Notes: generated by a model from the letters alone, not told the origin. Counted from the stretch's first letter, positions 16,360 to 25,197 are shown. The stretch is 64,000 nucleotides of DNA from JBHJHP01 sp042219825 (GCF_042219825.1 NZ_JBHJHQ010000010.1:62001-126000), one strand, 5' to 3'. Made by a program: numbers and translations.

Positions 16360-16519
16360 AAAAAAATTGACCTATGAAACGGGATTTTAATATGTATAAA
16401 ATCTAAATAAATGTAAACAGATCAATATGATTTTTGATCACATATAATCCATAAATCTTTTCAGGATGTATAAACTAAAGTAAAAAAATCTCACTATTTT
16501 TATAAAAAATAACAGCATT

Positions 16520-18538
16520 ATGCATTTACCAGGCTTATTAAAACTCGATCCGTGGCTTGAACCGTTTACAGATACCATTGTAGGACGCCACGAACGGGTT
16601 ATATCCAAACGACTAGAGCTGATACACAAATACGGCAGTCTTCAGAATTGTGCAGCCTGGCATAATCTGTTGGGTTTACATCCAATGAACGATGGATGGG
16701 TATTCAGGGAATATGCCCCTAATGCTACAGGGATCTACCTGATTGGTACGTTTAATGACTGGAAGGCATTACCCGAGTACCAGATGAATGGCGTTGGAAA
16801 CGGTATCTGGGAAATCATACTTGAAAAGGATAAACTCAACCACGGTGATTTGTATAAAATGCTTGTCAACTGGGAAGGCGGACAGGCTGAACGTCTGCCT
16901 GCTTTTGCAAAGCGTGTGGTTCAGGATGAAAACACATATATATTCAGCGCGCAGGTATGGCAACCTGAGGACCGGTTTGAATTCACAGCACCCCAACCTT
17001 CTCTTAACGGGAAATCGCCATTTATATACGAGTGCCACATTGGAATGGCTACAGAAATGGAACGGGTCGGGTCATTTAATGAATTCAGGGAAAAAACGCT
17101 GCCGCGTATTGTTGATCTCGGATATAACGTGATACAGTTTATGGCTATTCAGGAGCATCCGTATTATGGCTCTTTCGGGTATCACGTCAGTAACTTTTTT
17201 GCCGTTTCCAGCCGTTTTGGCACACCAGAAGAGCTGAGGCGACTCATTGATGCGTGCCACGAAAATGGGATCCTGGTTATCATGGATATTGTACACAGCC
17301 ATGCCGTAAAGAATGAAAATGAAGGTATAGGCAAACTGGACGGATCTGGCAAACTTTATTTTCACGAAGACGTGAACAGAAGAGAACACCCTGCATGGGA
17401 TTCCCTCTGTTTCGATTACGGGAAAGAAGACACCATGCGTTTCCTGCTTTCCAACTGCCGCTACTGGATTGAAACCATTGGCTTCGATGGATTCCGGTTC
17501 GACGGCGTAACCAGTATGCTCTATTACGATCATGGACTTGGAAAGGCTTTTACCTCATATTCAGATTATTACAATGGCGGTCAGGATGAAGACGCCATTA
17601 CGTATCTGGCACTTGCCAATGAACTGATCCATGAACTAAAACCGGAAGCTATAACTGTAGCCGAGGAAATGAGCGGTATGCCGGGTTTGGCCTATACAAC
17701 AGCCGAAGGTGGAATCGGATTTGATTTCAGGCTGGCCATGGGAATACCGGATTACTGGATTAAAATTATTAAGGAAGTGCAGGATGAAAACTGGAATGTT
17801 GGCGGTATCTTTCATGAGCTGACGAATCACCGATCAGAAGAACGAACCATCAATTATGCTGAATCTCATGACCAGGCCCTGGTTGGTGACAAAACCATTA
17901 TTTTCCGCCTTATCGATAAAGAGATGTACTGGCATATGCAGGTTTTTGATCAGAACCTGACCGTGGACCGTGGTTTAACCCTGCATAAGATGATAAGGCT
18001 GATTACTGCATCAACAATCAATGGCGGTTATCTGAATTTCATGGGTAATGAGTTCGGCCATCCCGAATGGATCGATTTTCCACGGGAAGGAAATAACTGG
18101 TCCTTTAAATATGCCCGCAGGCAATGGAGTCTTGTGGACAATGAGAATCTGAAGTATAAATTCCTTAATTCATTTGATAAAGCCATGATTCAGCTGCTAT
18201 CATCTGAAGATGAATTTGCAAATGCCTATACAGGTGTACACAGCAGCAATGAAAAAGACCAGATTCTTATTTTCCAACGCAAGGACCTGATTTTTGTCTT
18301 CAACTTTAATCCTAACGAATCCTTTACGGACTATGGGATACAGATTGATCCGGGACGCTACAAAATTATCCTGAATACGGATTCGACAGAATTTGGTGGC
18401 TTCAACAGGATTGATGATAAAATGACTTATTATACTTCGGCCCCATCCAGGCTGGAAAAGAAACACTGGCTCCGTTTATATATACCATCACGCATAGCCT
18501 TTGTTATGAAGAGACAGGAAACAAAGAAATTGTTCTGA
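16520..18538 (+). CDS. glgB: 1,4-alpha-glucan branching enzyme (GH13_8 type)
   Basis: A 672-residue branching enzyme. N-terminal CBM48 domain (about 50-150, FREYAPNATGIYLIGTFNDW), then the GH13 barrel with nucleophile Asp328 (GFRFDGV), acid Glu382 (VAEEMSG) and transition-state Asp451 (AESHDQ), and a C-terminal beta domain. It makes alpha-1,6 branches in glycogen. The sequence resembles the eukaryote-like subfamily rather than the E. coli type. It is transcribed alone, divergent from purC. No other glycogen genes are in the window. Confidence 0.95.
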   Translation: MHLPGLLKLDPWLEPFTDTIVGRHERVISKRLELIHKYGSLQNCAAWHNLLGLHPMNDGWVFREYAPNATGIYLIGTFNDWKALPEYQMNGVGNGIWEIILEKDKLNHGDLYKMLVNWEGGQAERLPAFAKRVVQDENTYIFSAQVWQPEDRFEFTAPQPSLNGKSPFIYECHIGMATEMERVGSFNEFREKTLPRIVDLGYNVIQFMAIQEHPYYGSFGYHVSNFFAVSSRFGTPEELRRLIDACHENGILVIMDIVHSHAVKNENEGIGKLDGSGKLYFHEDVNRREHPAWDSLCFDYGKEDTMRFLLSNCRYWIETIGFDGFRFDGVTSMLYYDHGLGKAFTSYSDYYNGGQDEDAITYLALANELIHELKPEAITVAEEMSGMPGLAYTTAEGGIGFDFRLAMGIPDYWIKIIKEVQDENWNVGGIFHELTNHRSEERTINYAESHDQALVGDKTIIFRLIDKEMYWHMQVFDQNLTVDRGLTLHKMIRLITASTINGGYLNFMGNEFGHPEWIDFPREGNNWSFKYARRQWSLVDNENLKYKFLNSFDKAMIQLLSSEDEFANAYTGVHSSNEKDQILIFQRKDLIFVFNFNPNESFTDYGIQIDPGRYKIILNTDSTEFGGFNRIDDKMTYYTSAPSRLEKKHWLRLYIPSRIAFVMKRQETKKLF

Positions 18539-18540
18539 TA

Positions 18541-18741
18541 AAAAAGAGGCTGTCCCAAAAGTAATATCAGGATTATCTTTACTTACGGATTGTGAGTAGT
18601 TTTTACAAAATCACCCCTAAATCCCCTGAAGGGGACTTAAAGTCTCCCACTTTAGGGGAGGTTTGGAGGGGTAAAAGAAAGATTGCTTACAATTTATAAG
18701 TTCAAAATATTTTTATTTGTCTTTTTGGACAGTCTCTTTTT
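18541..18741. mobile_element. MITE-like element with 21-bp inverted ends
   Basis: The 201-bp stretch between glgB and tyrA begins with AAAAAGAGGCTGTCCCAAAAG (18541-18561) and ends with its inverse (18721-18741), two mismatches in 21 bp. The interior contains a second structure: ACCCCT ... AGGGGT enclosing CCCCTGAAGGGG and CTCCCACTTTAGGGGAG. No ORF lies inside. Ends of the GAGGCTGTCC type are common at insertion-sequence termini in Bacteroidota, so this is probably a non-autonomous relic. As RNA it can fold into a long stem followed by T and can end transcripts of glgB. The element supplies the last codons of tyrA. Confidence 0.6.
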
Positions 18742-19516
18742 TATAATTGATATTATTCCGAACCTTTGACAGGAAGGCTTTCATCTTTTCAGAATCCTTA
18801 TCCTTTATAATATCCAGAAGATACCGGAGTTCCTTCCGTATATTTTCAACCTGCTCATAGGTATATTCATTGAACAGAATTTCGGATAACAGATAATCAT
18901 CCTCTGAAAGCAATCCCTGAGCAATAGCCATATGTTTTTTAAATGTGGTTCCCGGCGCCTCGATATTTTTCATGCAGGCGGCAAACACCAGCGTTGAAGA
19001 AAAAGGTATCGATAAGGAGTATGCCGTAATTTCATCATGCTCCTTAAAGGTGTATTCGTAAATTTTTAGTCGCAGACTTCCGTAAAAATCCTTAAAGAAA
19101 GCCTTTCCAAGATGGTCTGATTCAGAAATAATTACGGCATTCTGAGTAGAAAGATCCTGAATATTGGCAAAAGTAGGACCGAACATCGGGTGTGTGGATA
19201 CAAACCTGAAACCTTTGTTCTTATAATAATCCTTTAGTCCGTTTTTAACCGATGCGATATCGGATAATATACAGTTTTCGGGCAAATATGGAATCACAGT
19301 TTCAAATGCCTCAATGGTGTACTTTAAGGTCACCGCATTAATTACCAGCTCCGGTTTAAATGCTTCAATTTCCTTTGGATCAGTCATACGGATTGTATTG
19401 AATACAAACCGTAGTTTTTTGTGATCCGGATCAAAAATTGCCACTTCATGATCAAAGCAGAGGCAATCGGTAATCCATGTGCCCATTTTACCGGCACCCA
19501 ATACAAGGATTTTCAT
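18713..19516 (-). CDS. tyrA: Prephenate dehydrogenase
   Basis: A 267-residue NAD(P)-dependent dehydrogenase. The N-terminal Rossmann fold has VLGAGKMGTW, and the prephenate site has SVKNGLKDYYKNKGFRFVSTHPMFGPT with the conserved His-Pro-Met-Phe-Gly-Pro. It oxidatively decarboxylates prephenate in tyrosine synthesis. It is the last gene of the Phe/Tyr operon. The last nine codons or so (ending ETVQKDK) are encoded by the right arm of the MITE-like element, so the natural C-terminus was probably replaced by insertion. Confidence 0.93.
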   Translation of the reverse strand: MKILVLGAGKMGTWITDCLCFDHEVAIFDPDHKKLRFVFNTIRMTDPKEIEAFKPELVINAVTLKYTIEAFETVIPYLPENCILSDIASVKNGLKDYYKNKGFRFVSTHPMFGPTFANIQDLSTQNAVIISESDHLGKAFFKDFYGSLRLKIYEYTFKEHDEITAYSLSIPFSSTLVFAACMKNIEAPGTTFKKHMAIAQGLLSEDDYLLSEILFNEYTYEQVENIRKELRYLLDIIKDKDSEKMKAFLSKVRNNINYKKETVQKDK

Positions 19517-19574
19517 CCGTTTAAAATTTTCAAGTTATTAAAATCTAATATTTTAAACTTCTAAGCGCACATAA

Positions 19575-20645
19575 TCAGTCTTTCGCATTCATTACATCTA
19601 CCTGATGACGAATGGATTCTTCGTGAACACCTTTTAAAAGTTTAATCATAAAATCGCTACTCAGTCCAAGTTCACTCCCCTGTTCTACTCTTTTCTGTAA
19701 AATCTCATCGTAGCGTGCTGTCTGTAAAATAGTCATATTATTCTCTTTCTTAAACTGACCTATTTCACGTGATATCCTCATGCGTTTGGCAAGTACTTCC
19801 AACAACTGATCATCCAGCTCATCAATGTTACGACGAAGAATGGATAAATCCTCAGTGGTTTTTTTTGCGTCACGTAATACAAGGGTCGAAAGAATTTCGA
19901 ATAGTGCTTCCGGAGTTACCTGCTGAGCGGCATCACTCAACGCTTTTTCAGGACAAATGTGACTTTCTATGATCAACCCGTCAAAGTTCAGGTCCATCGC
20001 CTGCTGAGAAATCGGAGCAATTAAATCACGCTTCCCACCAATATGACTGGGATCGCAAATAATAGGCAATTCACGTACTTTCCGTCTCAATTCAATTGGA
20101 ATATGCCATTGAGGTAAATTCCTGTAAATACGTTTATCATACGAACTGAATCCGCGATGTATAGCGGCAAGCCGTTTGATACCCGCCTGATTAATGCGCT
20201 CCAGGGCACCAATCCATAATTCCACATCGGGATTTACCGGATTTTTAACCAGAACAGGAATATCCACTCCGTTTAATGCATCAGCAACTTCCTGCACTGC
20301 AAAAGGGTTTGCAGATGTTCTTGCGCCAACCCAAAGTACATCTATACCCTGCTTTAAAGCTTCGTATACATGTTTTGCTGTAGCAACTTCGGTGGCAACA
20401 TACATGCCGGTTTCCTCCTTAACATGTTTCAGCCATTTCAAACCTTTCTCGCCAACGCCTTCAAACATGTTCGGACGGGTTCTCGGTTTCCAGATGCCTG
20501 CACGGTAAATCTGAACGCCTCTTGATGCCAGTTCTTTTGCTGTTGCCATAACCTGATCTTCAGTTTCAGCACTGCAGGGGCCGGCAATAACCAATGGTCT
20601 TTCTGTATTCAGACCCGGTAACGTGAATTTTTCTAAATCAAGCAT
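19575..20645 (-). CDS. Bifunctional DAHP synthase / chorismate mutase
   Basis: A 356-residue fusion. Residues 1-255 are a type I-beta 3-deoxy-7-phosphoheptulonate synthase (AGPCSAE, AGIWKPRTRPNMFEG, VKNPVNPDVELW, CDPSHIGGKRD). Residues 265-350 are an AroQ-type chorismate mutase helix bundle (LRRNIDELDDQLLEVLAKRM). It catalyses the first shikimate step and the branch-point step to prephenate. The mutase domain lies C-terminal here, and such domains can mediate feedback by chorismate or prephenate. It lies 11 bp after the aminotransferase gene and 58 bp before tyrA. Confidence 0.96.
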   Translation of the reverse strand: MLDLEKFTLPGLNTERPLVIAGPCSAETEDQVMATAKELASRGVQIYRAGIWKPRTRPNMFEGVGEKGLKWLKHVKEETGMYVATEVATAKHVYEALKQGIDVLWVGARTSANPFAVQEVADALNGVDIPVLVKNPVNPDVELWIGALERINQAGIKRLAAIHRGFSSYDKRIYRNLPQWHIPIELRRKVRELPIICDPSHIGGKRDLIAPISQQAMDLNFDGLIIESHICPEKALSDAAQQVTPEALFEILSTLVLRDAKKTTEDLSILRRNIDELDDQLLEVLAKRMRISREIGQFKKENNMTILQTARYDEILQKRVEQGSELGLSSDFMIKLLKGVHEESIRHQVDVMNAKD

Positions 20646-20656
20646 TTTATTTCTGT

Positions 20657-21814
20657 TTACATATTTTTATCAATTCTTCTTAATGCCTCTTTCAGCATGG
20701 TCTCAGAGCTACATAACGATATACGGATATATCGTTTCCCATTTTCTCCAAAGATGAAACCCGGTGTAATAAATACATGAGCTTTCATCAGGATTGAGTC
20801 GGCAAAATCGGCGACACATTCTATGTGATCCGGAATTTTTGCCCATATGAACATTCCGGTCTGTTTTTCATCATAAGTACATTCCAGGCGATCCATAATG
20901 GCATAGGCCAGCTTTTTACGCACTTCGTATGCCGAATTGTTGGAATCGTACCATTCTTTTGGCGCTTTCAGGGCTTCGGCAGCTGCAAGCTGTAACGGTT
21001 TATACATTCCGGAATCCACATTGCTTTTAACCCTGATAATATAACTGATCAAGGTGGCATTAGCCGCAGCCATTCCAACACGCCACCCCGCCATATTATG
21101 GCTCTTTGACATGGAATTCAACTCAATGCACACATCTCTGGCACCATCAATCTCCATGATACTCATGGGATTGTCGTTCAGGATAAAGCTGTAAGGATTA
21201 TCGTTCACTACCAGAATATCATTACACTTTGCAAATGCCACAATATCTTCAAACAACTTTTTTGTAGCAGGTGTGCCCGTTGGCATGTTCGGGTAATTGA
21301 TCCACATTATCTTTACCTTCTCCACACCTTCCGTTTCAAGCTGATCCAGATCAGGGAACCAACCCCTCTCCTCTTTCAGATCGTAAGTCCTTATTTTGGC
21401 ACCCACCAATTCACTCACAGAACTGTATGTAGGGTAACCCGGATCAGGCACCAACACTTCATCGCCTGGATTTAAAAAAGCCAGCGAAATATGCGTAATA
21501 CCTTCCTTACTACCTATTAATGGAAGAATTTCAGAGTTCGGATCAAGCGTAACCCCATACCATTTTTTATACCATTCGGCAAAAGCTTTACGTAGTTCGG
21601 GAATCCCGTTATAACTCTGGTAACCATGGTCACCATCTTTCGATGAAGCCTTGTGTAATGTTTCAATCGTTGCATCAGAAGGTGGCAAATCAGGATTTCC
21701 AATGCCAAGATTAAGAATATCTGTTCCTTCGGACCGCATTTTTGCGATTTCCTTCAATTTTACCGAAAAGTAATACTCCTTAACGTTACTAATTCTTTCA
21801 GCTGGTGAAATCAT
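20657..21814 (-). CDS. Class I/II aminotransferase of aromatic amino-acid synthesis
   Basis: A 385-residue PLP-dependent aminotransferase (fold type I). SNLGIGNPD-type start (ILNLGIGNPDLPP), NYPNMPTGTPA, VVNDNPYSF, and the PLP lysine in SMSKSHNMAGWRVG near residue 235. It overlaps pheA by 17 bp and precedes the DAHP synthase-mutase, so it most likely transaminates phenylpyruvate and hydroxyphenylpyruvate. The sequence also resembles LL-diaminopimelate aminotransferases, which is the alternative. Confidence 0.9.
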   Translation of the reverse strand: MISPAERISNVKEYYFSVKLKEIAKMRSEGTDILNLGIGNPDLPPSDATIETLHKASSKDGDHGYQSYNGIPELRKAFAEWYKKWYGVTLDPNSEILPLIGSKEGITHISLAFLNPGDEVLVPDPGYPTYSSVSELVGAKIRTYDLKEERGWFPDLDQLETEGVEKVKIMWINYPNMPTGTPATKKLFEDIVAFAKCNDILVVNDNPYSFILNDNPMSIMEIDGARDVCIELNSMSKSHNMAGWRVGMAAANATLISYIIRVKSNVDSGMYKPLQLAAAEALKAPKEWYDSNNSAYEVRKKLAYAIMDRLECTYDEKQTGMFIWAKIPDHIECVADFADSILMKAHVFITPGFIFGENGKRYIRISLCSSETMLKEALRRIDKNM

Positions 21815-22667
21815 CGTGTGATTGTTTTCCTTGTTTATATTCTCCTAATATTTTCATGTTTTTAGTCAGCGGCTTAATGGCCTCCAGTGATTGCTGATAA
21901 CGGATGTAATCGTTAAAAGTCAGATCCACATAAAACATGTATTCCCATTCACGGCCTAAAACCGGCAGGCTCTGAATTTTTGTAAGGTTAATGCCATAGA
22001 ACGAAAGTATGGTTAACACTTTAGAAAGACTTCCTTCCTCATGCGGCAATGCAAATACTACCGACGATTTGTTTACCACTTCTTTTAACGCGAAATCGGC
22101 GGAAAGGTTCCACGGGTCACCGATAATCAAAAAACGGGTGAAGTTTTTCTTGTTGGTTTCAATGCTTTCGGCCAAAATATTCAACCCGTAAGTACGGGCC
22201 GCCAGATCACTGCAGATTGCCGCCGCACCTGACATTTTATCTGATTGAACATTCTTAGCACTCAAAGCAGTATCATCGGATTCAATCAGGCGCATAGCCG
22301 GATACTGATCCAGATAGTCCTCGCATTGCATTAATGCCATCGGGTGTGAATAAACCTCACGAATATCTTCAATTTTCTGCCCCGGCAATGCACAAAGGTT
22401 GTGTTTGATTCTGAGTTTGTATTCTCCAATAATACTAAAGTTTGATTCCCTTAGAAGATTGTAGTTTGGAAGCAAACTGCCTGCCAGCGTATTCTCTATC
22501 GCAATAATGCCGTAAACAGAACCATCCTTTCTCAGTGTGTTGAACACATCTTTAAAGGTAATACAGGGAATTATATCCACATCGTCGTTTTCGAAATAAG
22601 CTTTTGCCGCAATTTCGTGAAATGCTCCTGCAATTCCCTGAATGGCTACCTGTTTTGTTTTTACCAT
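21798..22667 (-). CDS. pheA: Prephenate dehydratase with ACT domain
   Basis: A 289-residue stand-alone prephenate dehydratase. The periplasmic-binding-like catalytic fold carries IQGIAGAFHEIAA, IIAIENTLAGS and the TRF motif (FTRFLIIGD). A C-terminal ACT regulatory domain (about 200-280) follows. The usual ESRP motif of the ACT site is QSLP here, so phenylalanine binding may differ; I recall similar sequences in Bacteroidota, so this may be a clade trait. First structural gene of the Phe/Tyr operon. The attenuator terminator ends 25 bp upstream of its ATG. Confidence 0.95.
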   Translation of the reverse strand: MVKTKQVAIQGIAGAFHEIAAKAYFENDDVDIIPCITFKDVFNTLRKDGSVYGIIAIENTLAGSLLPNYNLLRESNFSIIGEYKLRIKHNLCALPGQKIEDIREVYSHPMALMQCEDYLDQYPAMRLIESDDTALSAKNVQSDKMSGAAAICSDLAARTYGLNILAESIETNKKNFTRFLIIGDPWNLSADFALKEVVNKSSVVFALPHEEGSLSKVLTILSFYGINLTKIQSLPVLGREWEYMFYVDLTFNDYIRYQQSLEAIKPLTKNMKILGEYKQGKQSHDDFTS

Positions 22668-22691
22668 CTTTTATTTTGTATTTACTGTTAC

Positions 22692-22720
22692 AAAAAAAAA
22701 TCCCGCTTTTCAGCGGGATT
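22692..22720 (-). terminator. Attenuator terminator of the pheA operon
   Basis: On the minus strand AATCCCGCT (plus 22712-22720) pairs with AGCGGGATT (plus 22699-22707) around a GAAA tetraloop, followed by nine T. It lies between the leader peptide stop and pheA, with no complete gene upstream to terminate, so it acts within the operon leader. Confidence 0.9.
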
Positions 22721-22743
22721 CTGTATTATTATATATGTTCAGT

Positions 22744-22818
22744 TCAATGTATACAAAATCCCACCACCTTTTTAAAGTAGAAATAAAAATAAAAGTTAAA
22801 AAAGTAACCGGATTTCAT
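22744..22818 (-). CDS. Leader peptide with Phe/Tyr run (pheL-like)
   Basis: A 24-codon ORF, ATG at 22818, TGA at 22744-22746, with a purine stretch AGGAAAA just before the ATG. Codons 5-15 read YFFNFYFYFYF, so the peptide has seven Phe and four Tyr residues in total. This matches the products of the operon downstream (phenylalanine and tyrosine). The ORF is too short for routine gene callers. Its codons 19-21 carry the antiterminator arm. The peptide itself probably has no function beyond stalling. Confidence 0.88.
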   Translation of the reverse strand: MKSGYFFNFYFYFYFKKVVGFCIH

Positions 22819-22839
22819 TTTTCCTATTTTTTGTTTGCG

Positions 22840-22847
22840 CAAATATA
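22840..22847 (-). promoter_or_regulatory. -7 box of the pheA operon
   Basis: On the minus strand TATATTTG matches the consensus exactly. A TTG on the minus strand lies 17 bp further upstream (plus 22865-22867), shorter than the usual spacing. Predicted start near 22833, 15 bases before the leader-peptide ATG. Confidence 0.7.
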
Positions 22848-22938
22848 ACCAATTTTTAATTGATCAAACACAAATACAATAAAAATGTGATTTTTTGTAT
22901 TAAATCATTAACAAAACTAAACTTTATCATTTTTAATA

Positions 22939-23877
22939 CTAATGATTTATCACCATCGCACGAATCGTTATTCCCTTACTGCTTTTAACAGACATCAGAT
23001 ATAAACCATCAGGCAAATCCGATATGTTCATTTCTGTTACAGAACCGGAGGCTGATTTCAAAACCTTGCCTTTTAATGACAACACAGCCACACTTTGGAT
23101 AACATCATCTGAATCAAACCGGATTACCTCTGAAGCAGGATTTGGATAAACCTTCAGTCTCATGTTCTCCGGATCATTTATAGCGGATGGACCAACATAG
23201 AAATTCTCGCTCCACACCTCACTTAAAGTTCCTTCGGTATTCTGAACCCAAATATGTATGACATGATCTCCGTTGCCAAGAGAACTGATATCAATATCAA
23301 AATCTTCATCAACCTCCCACAATTCAGGATTAAGATTCAACTGATATAAAGATTCTTCATCATCAAAAGAATAGAGAACGGCATTTAGTTTTGGAGTCAA
23401 CGTCTTATAAAATGGATGCCGGAATGTCTCACCCCATGATCCTTCATCCTGCGAGCGGTAAAATAATACGTGATAGCCCGGTTCAATATTTTCCAGTGAA
23501 ATAACCGAATTGATATCAACTACATCAGCCGAACCTTCAAAAAGACTGATTCCGTTTCCATAACCGGGATCAGCATCGATAAAATACTCCATGCGTGTAA
23601 TATTCTGGACAGGTAATGACACAAACACATTCTGATAAAAAGTTTGCCCCCAACCATTCACATCATCCTTTAACCTGTAATACAAGGTGTGGAACCCCGG
23701 AGAAATAGTCTCAAGTGAAAATTCTGAGGCCAGTGTCAGCGACTCTGTTGGCGTAAAATTCATTAAGTAGCCGTTTCCGTATCCCGGATCATTATCTACA
23801 AAATACTCTCCCTGTGTTAGTGTTTGTCCGAAACACAACAACGGGAATACCAGAAAAATCAAACATAATTTTTTCAT
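22939..23877 (-). CDS. Type IX-secreted protein with two tandem repeats
   Basis: A 312-residue protein with a signal peptide (ending FGQTLT). Two tandem repeats of about 75 residues share EYFVDNDPGYGNG and HTLYYRLKD. A third, divergent beta-rich block follows. The C-terminal 75 residues form a type IX sorting domain (LKVYPNPASEVIRF ... DGLYLMSV). It is exported to the surface or medium by the type IX system. It lies 5 bp from the next minus-strand gene, so the two are probably co-expressed. Biological role unknown. Confidence 0.8.
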   Translation of the reverse strand: MKKLCLIFLVFPLLCFGQTLTQGEYFVDNDPGYGNGYLMNFTPTESLTLASEFSLETISPGFHTLYYRLKDDVNGWGQTFYQNVFVSLPVQNITRMEYFIDADPGYGNGISLFEGSADVVDINSVISLENIEPGYHVLFYRSQDEGSWGETFRHPFYKTLTPKLNAVLYSFDDEESLYQLNLNPELWEVDEDFDIDISSLGNGDHVIHIWVQNTEGTLSEVWSENFYVGPSAINDPENMRLKVYPNPASEVIRFDSDDVIQSVAVLSLKGKVLKSASGSVTEMNISDLPDGLYLMSVKSSKGITIRAMVINH

Positions 23878-23882
23878 AGCGC

Positions 23883-24863
23883 TTATTTTTGACTTCTGGC
23901 ATTAATTTTTACAACCATACTTCCGGTTGCAGTTGAAGGAATTTCAACATTATAAATAAACGGCATTGGTGGCAAGCCGGACAAAATATACTGATCGTCT
24001 CCTCCGAATGGTCCACAATCGACACTACCTTCTCCAGCCTCTTTAGCTACAGAATTTTCAGATAACACATATCTCCCGTCAGTAGATGTATCACCTGTCA
24101 CAAAAAGATCATCCCATACAACATTTCCAACATTACCTGTTCCTGCCGGAGCATCATGACTTACAACATTAAACTGATATGTGGATCCATCCCTGACGTT
24201 CAGGTAACCTGATATATTATTTTTGATAACTGAATTTACTGCAAGGATGTCATTACCTGCCAAATTATTTGTAATCGTTGCAGTTGTTTTAGCATTGAAA
24301 CCAATTGACCCTGTGGCAATATTATTTGTTATAATTAAACCTGTAGCAAATAAAGTCTCTGAACTCCAACGAGTGTCAATACTGGCCAGGTAGTTTTTTG
24401 AGACAATACAGTTTTGAACAGCTTTTTCATAACAGAATGCAATTGTACCATTAATATGATTTCTTTCAATTATCAGGTCACTTGCATCCACTTGCAGTGC
24501 ATCGAAACCTCCTACGATTGACATCCCAATAATGACAGATCCCCGACCTGCAGAATCCACGTATAGTACACCTAGTTCAGCAGGAAGAATATTATCATTT
24601 CCAATTTCATTTTCACCAAGAAAATAGCCAGGACCAATTATTACAAGCTTCTTATATAAAGTATCTTTATCCCCATAGGCTAAATTTGAGCCTTCGAACA
24701 TTAAGGTATCTCCCGGAGTTGCGGCATCATGTGCTTCCTTAAATGAGGTAAAATCTGCATCAATACCAACCGTATTATTGACCCGCCATTTTGTGGCATT
24801 AGAATTAAAACTAAACAAAAGAAATAGAATTAGTGAGGTAAAAAAAAGTCTTTTCATGATCAT
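23883..24863 (-). CDS. Secreted parallel beta-helix-like protein
   Basis: A 326-residue protein with a signal peptide and short repeating strand-turn units with Asn/Ile ladders (for example IIGPGYFLGE, IIERNHINGT, VIKNNISGYL), as expected for a right-handed beta-helix adhesin or polysaccharide-binding protein. The N-terminus may start at the ATG 6 bp further in (24857), which still leaves the signal peptide. No clear sorting domain is seen, unlike its neighbour. Upstream (24864-25090) I see no gene and no clear promoter. Confidence 0.7.
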   Translation of the reverse strand: MIMKRLFFTSLILFLLFSFNSNATKWRVNNTVGIDADFTSFKEAHDAATPGDTLMFEGSNLAYGDKDTLYKKLVIIGPGYFLGENEIGNDNILPAELGVLYVDSAGRGSVIIGMSIVGGFDALQVDASDLIIERNHINGTIAFCYEKAVQNCIVSKNYLASIDTRWSSETLFATGLIITNNIATGSIGFNAKTTATITNNLAGNDILAVNSVIKNNISGYLNVRDGSTYQFNVVSHDAPAGTGNVGNVVWDDLFVTGDTSTDGRYVLSENSVAKEAGEGSVDCGPFGGDDQYILSGLPPMPFIYNVEIPSTATGSMVVKINARSQK

Positions 24864-25090
24864 ATAAAATTTAAATGAGTTAAACGTATAATTTCGTACC
24901 TAATGGCTTGTAAAAGGTTTAATAACAAATAAAATGACTAGGGACTGAGAACGCTAAATATACGAACTTTAAAATGATATGTCTATTAAAAAATTCTGAA
25001 TAATGAATTATTTTATTAATAATATAAATTTAAGCTGAACAGGGTTTTGGCTGAAAAATGCTGAATCTCTGTAAGTAAATATTAAGGGCA

Positions 25091-25120
25091 TAAAAAAAGC
25101 TTCACATTTTAGTGAAGCTT
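25091..25120 (-). terminator. Intrinsic terminator after tRNA-Val
   Basis: AAGCTTCAC (25097-25105) pairs with GTGAAGCTT (25112-25120), and the minus-strand transcript then runs into at least seven T. Located just downstream of the tRNA. Confidence 0.85.
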
Positions 25121-25122
25121 CG

Positions 25123-25197
25123 TGGGCGGTGAGGGATTCGAACCCCCGACCCCTTGGGTGTAAACCAAGTGCTCTGAACCAGCTGAGCTAACCGCCC
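25123..25197 (-). tRNA. tRNA-Val (anticodon UAC)
   Basis: Read on the minus strand it forms a complete cloverleaf: acceptor stem GGGCGGT/ACCGCCC, D-arm GCTCAG..., anticodon stem CTTGG/CCAAG around loop TTTACAC (anticodon UAC), T-arm GGTTCGAATCC. A discriminator A follows and no CCA is encoded. A consensus promoter lies upstream (25223-25252). Confidence 0.97.

Larger units (their letters stand above)
22692..22833 (-). promoter_or_regulatory. Phe/Tyr transcription attenuator
   Basis: The leader from the predicted transcript start (about 22833) to the T-run contains a Phe/Tyr-rich leader peptide and the terminator. An antiterminator arm (minus GTGGGATT, plus 22757-22764, codons 19-21 of the leader peptide) can pair with AATCCCGC, the 5' terminator arm. 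Seven of the eight pairs are Watson-Crick and one is G-U. When ribosomes stall on Phe or Tyr codons upstream, this arm is free and blocks the terminator. When they run to the stop, they cover it and the terminator forms. The layout is a textbook ribosome-mediated attenuator. The assignment is from sequence logic; folding energies were not computed. Confidence 0.88.

Noticed and set aside
22692..22720. Terminator of an upstream minus-strand gene
   Set aside because: No complete gene lies between the promoter at 22840 and the hairpin except the 24-codon leader, so it is an attenuator.
22692..22833. T-box or riboswitch upstream of pheA
   Set aside because: No specifier loop or conserved T-box sequence; the leader is explained fully by a coding Phe/Tyr run, terminator and antiterminator.
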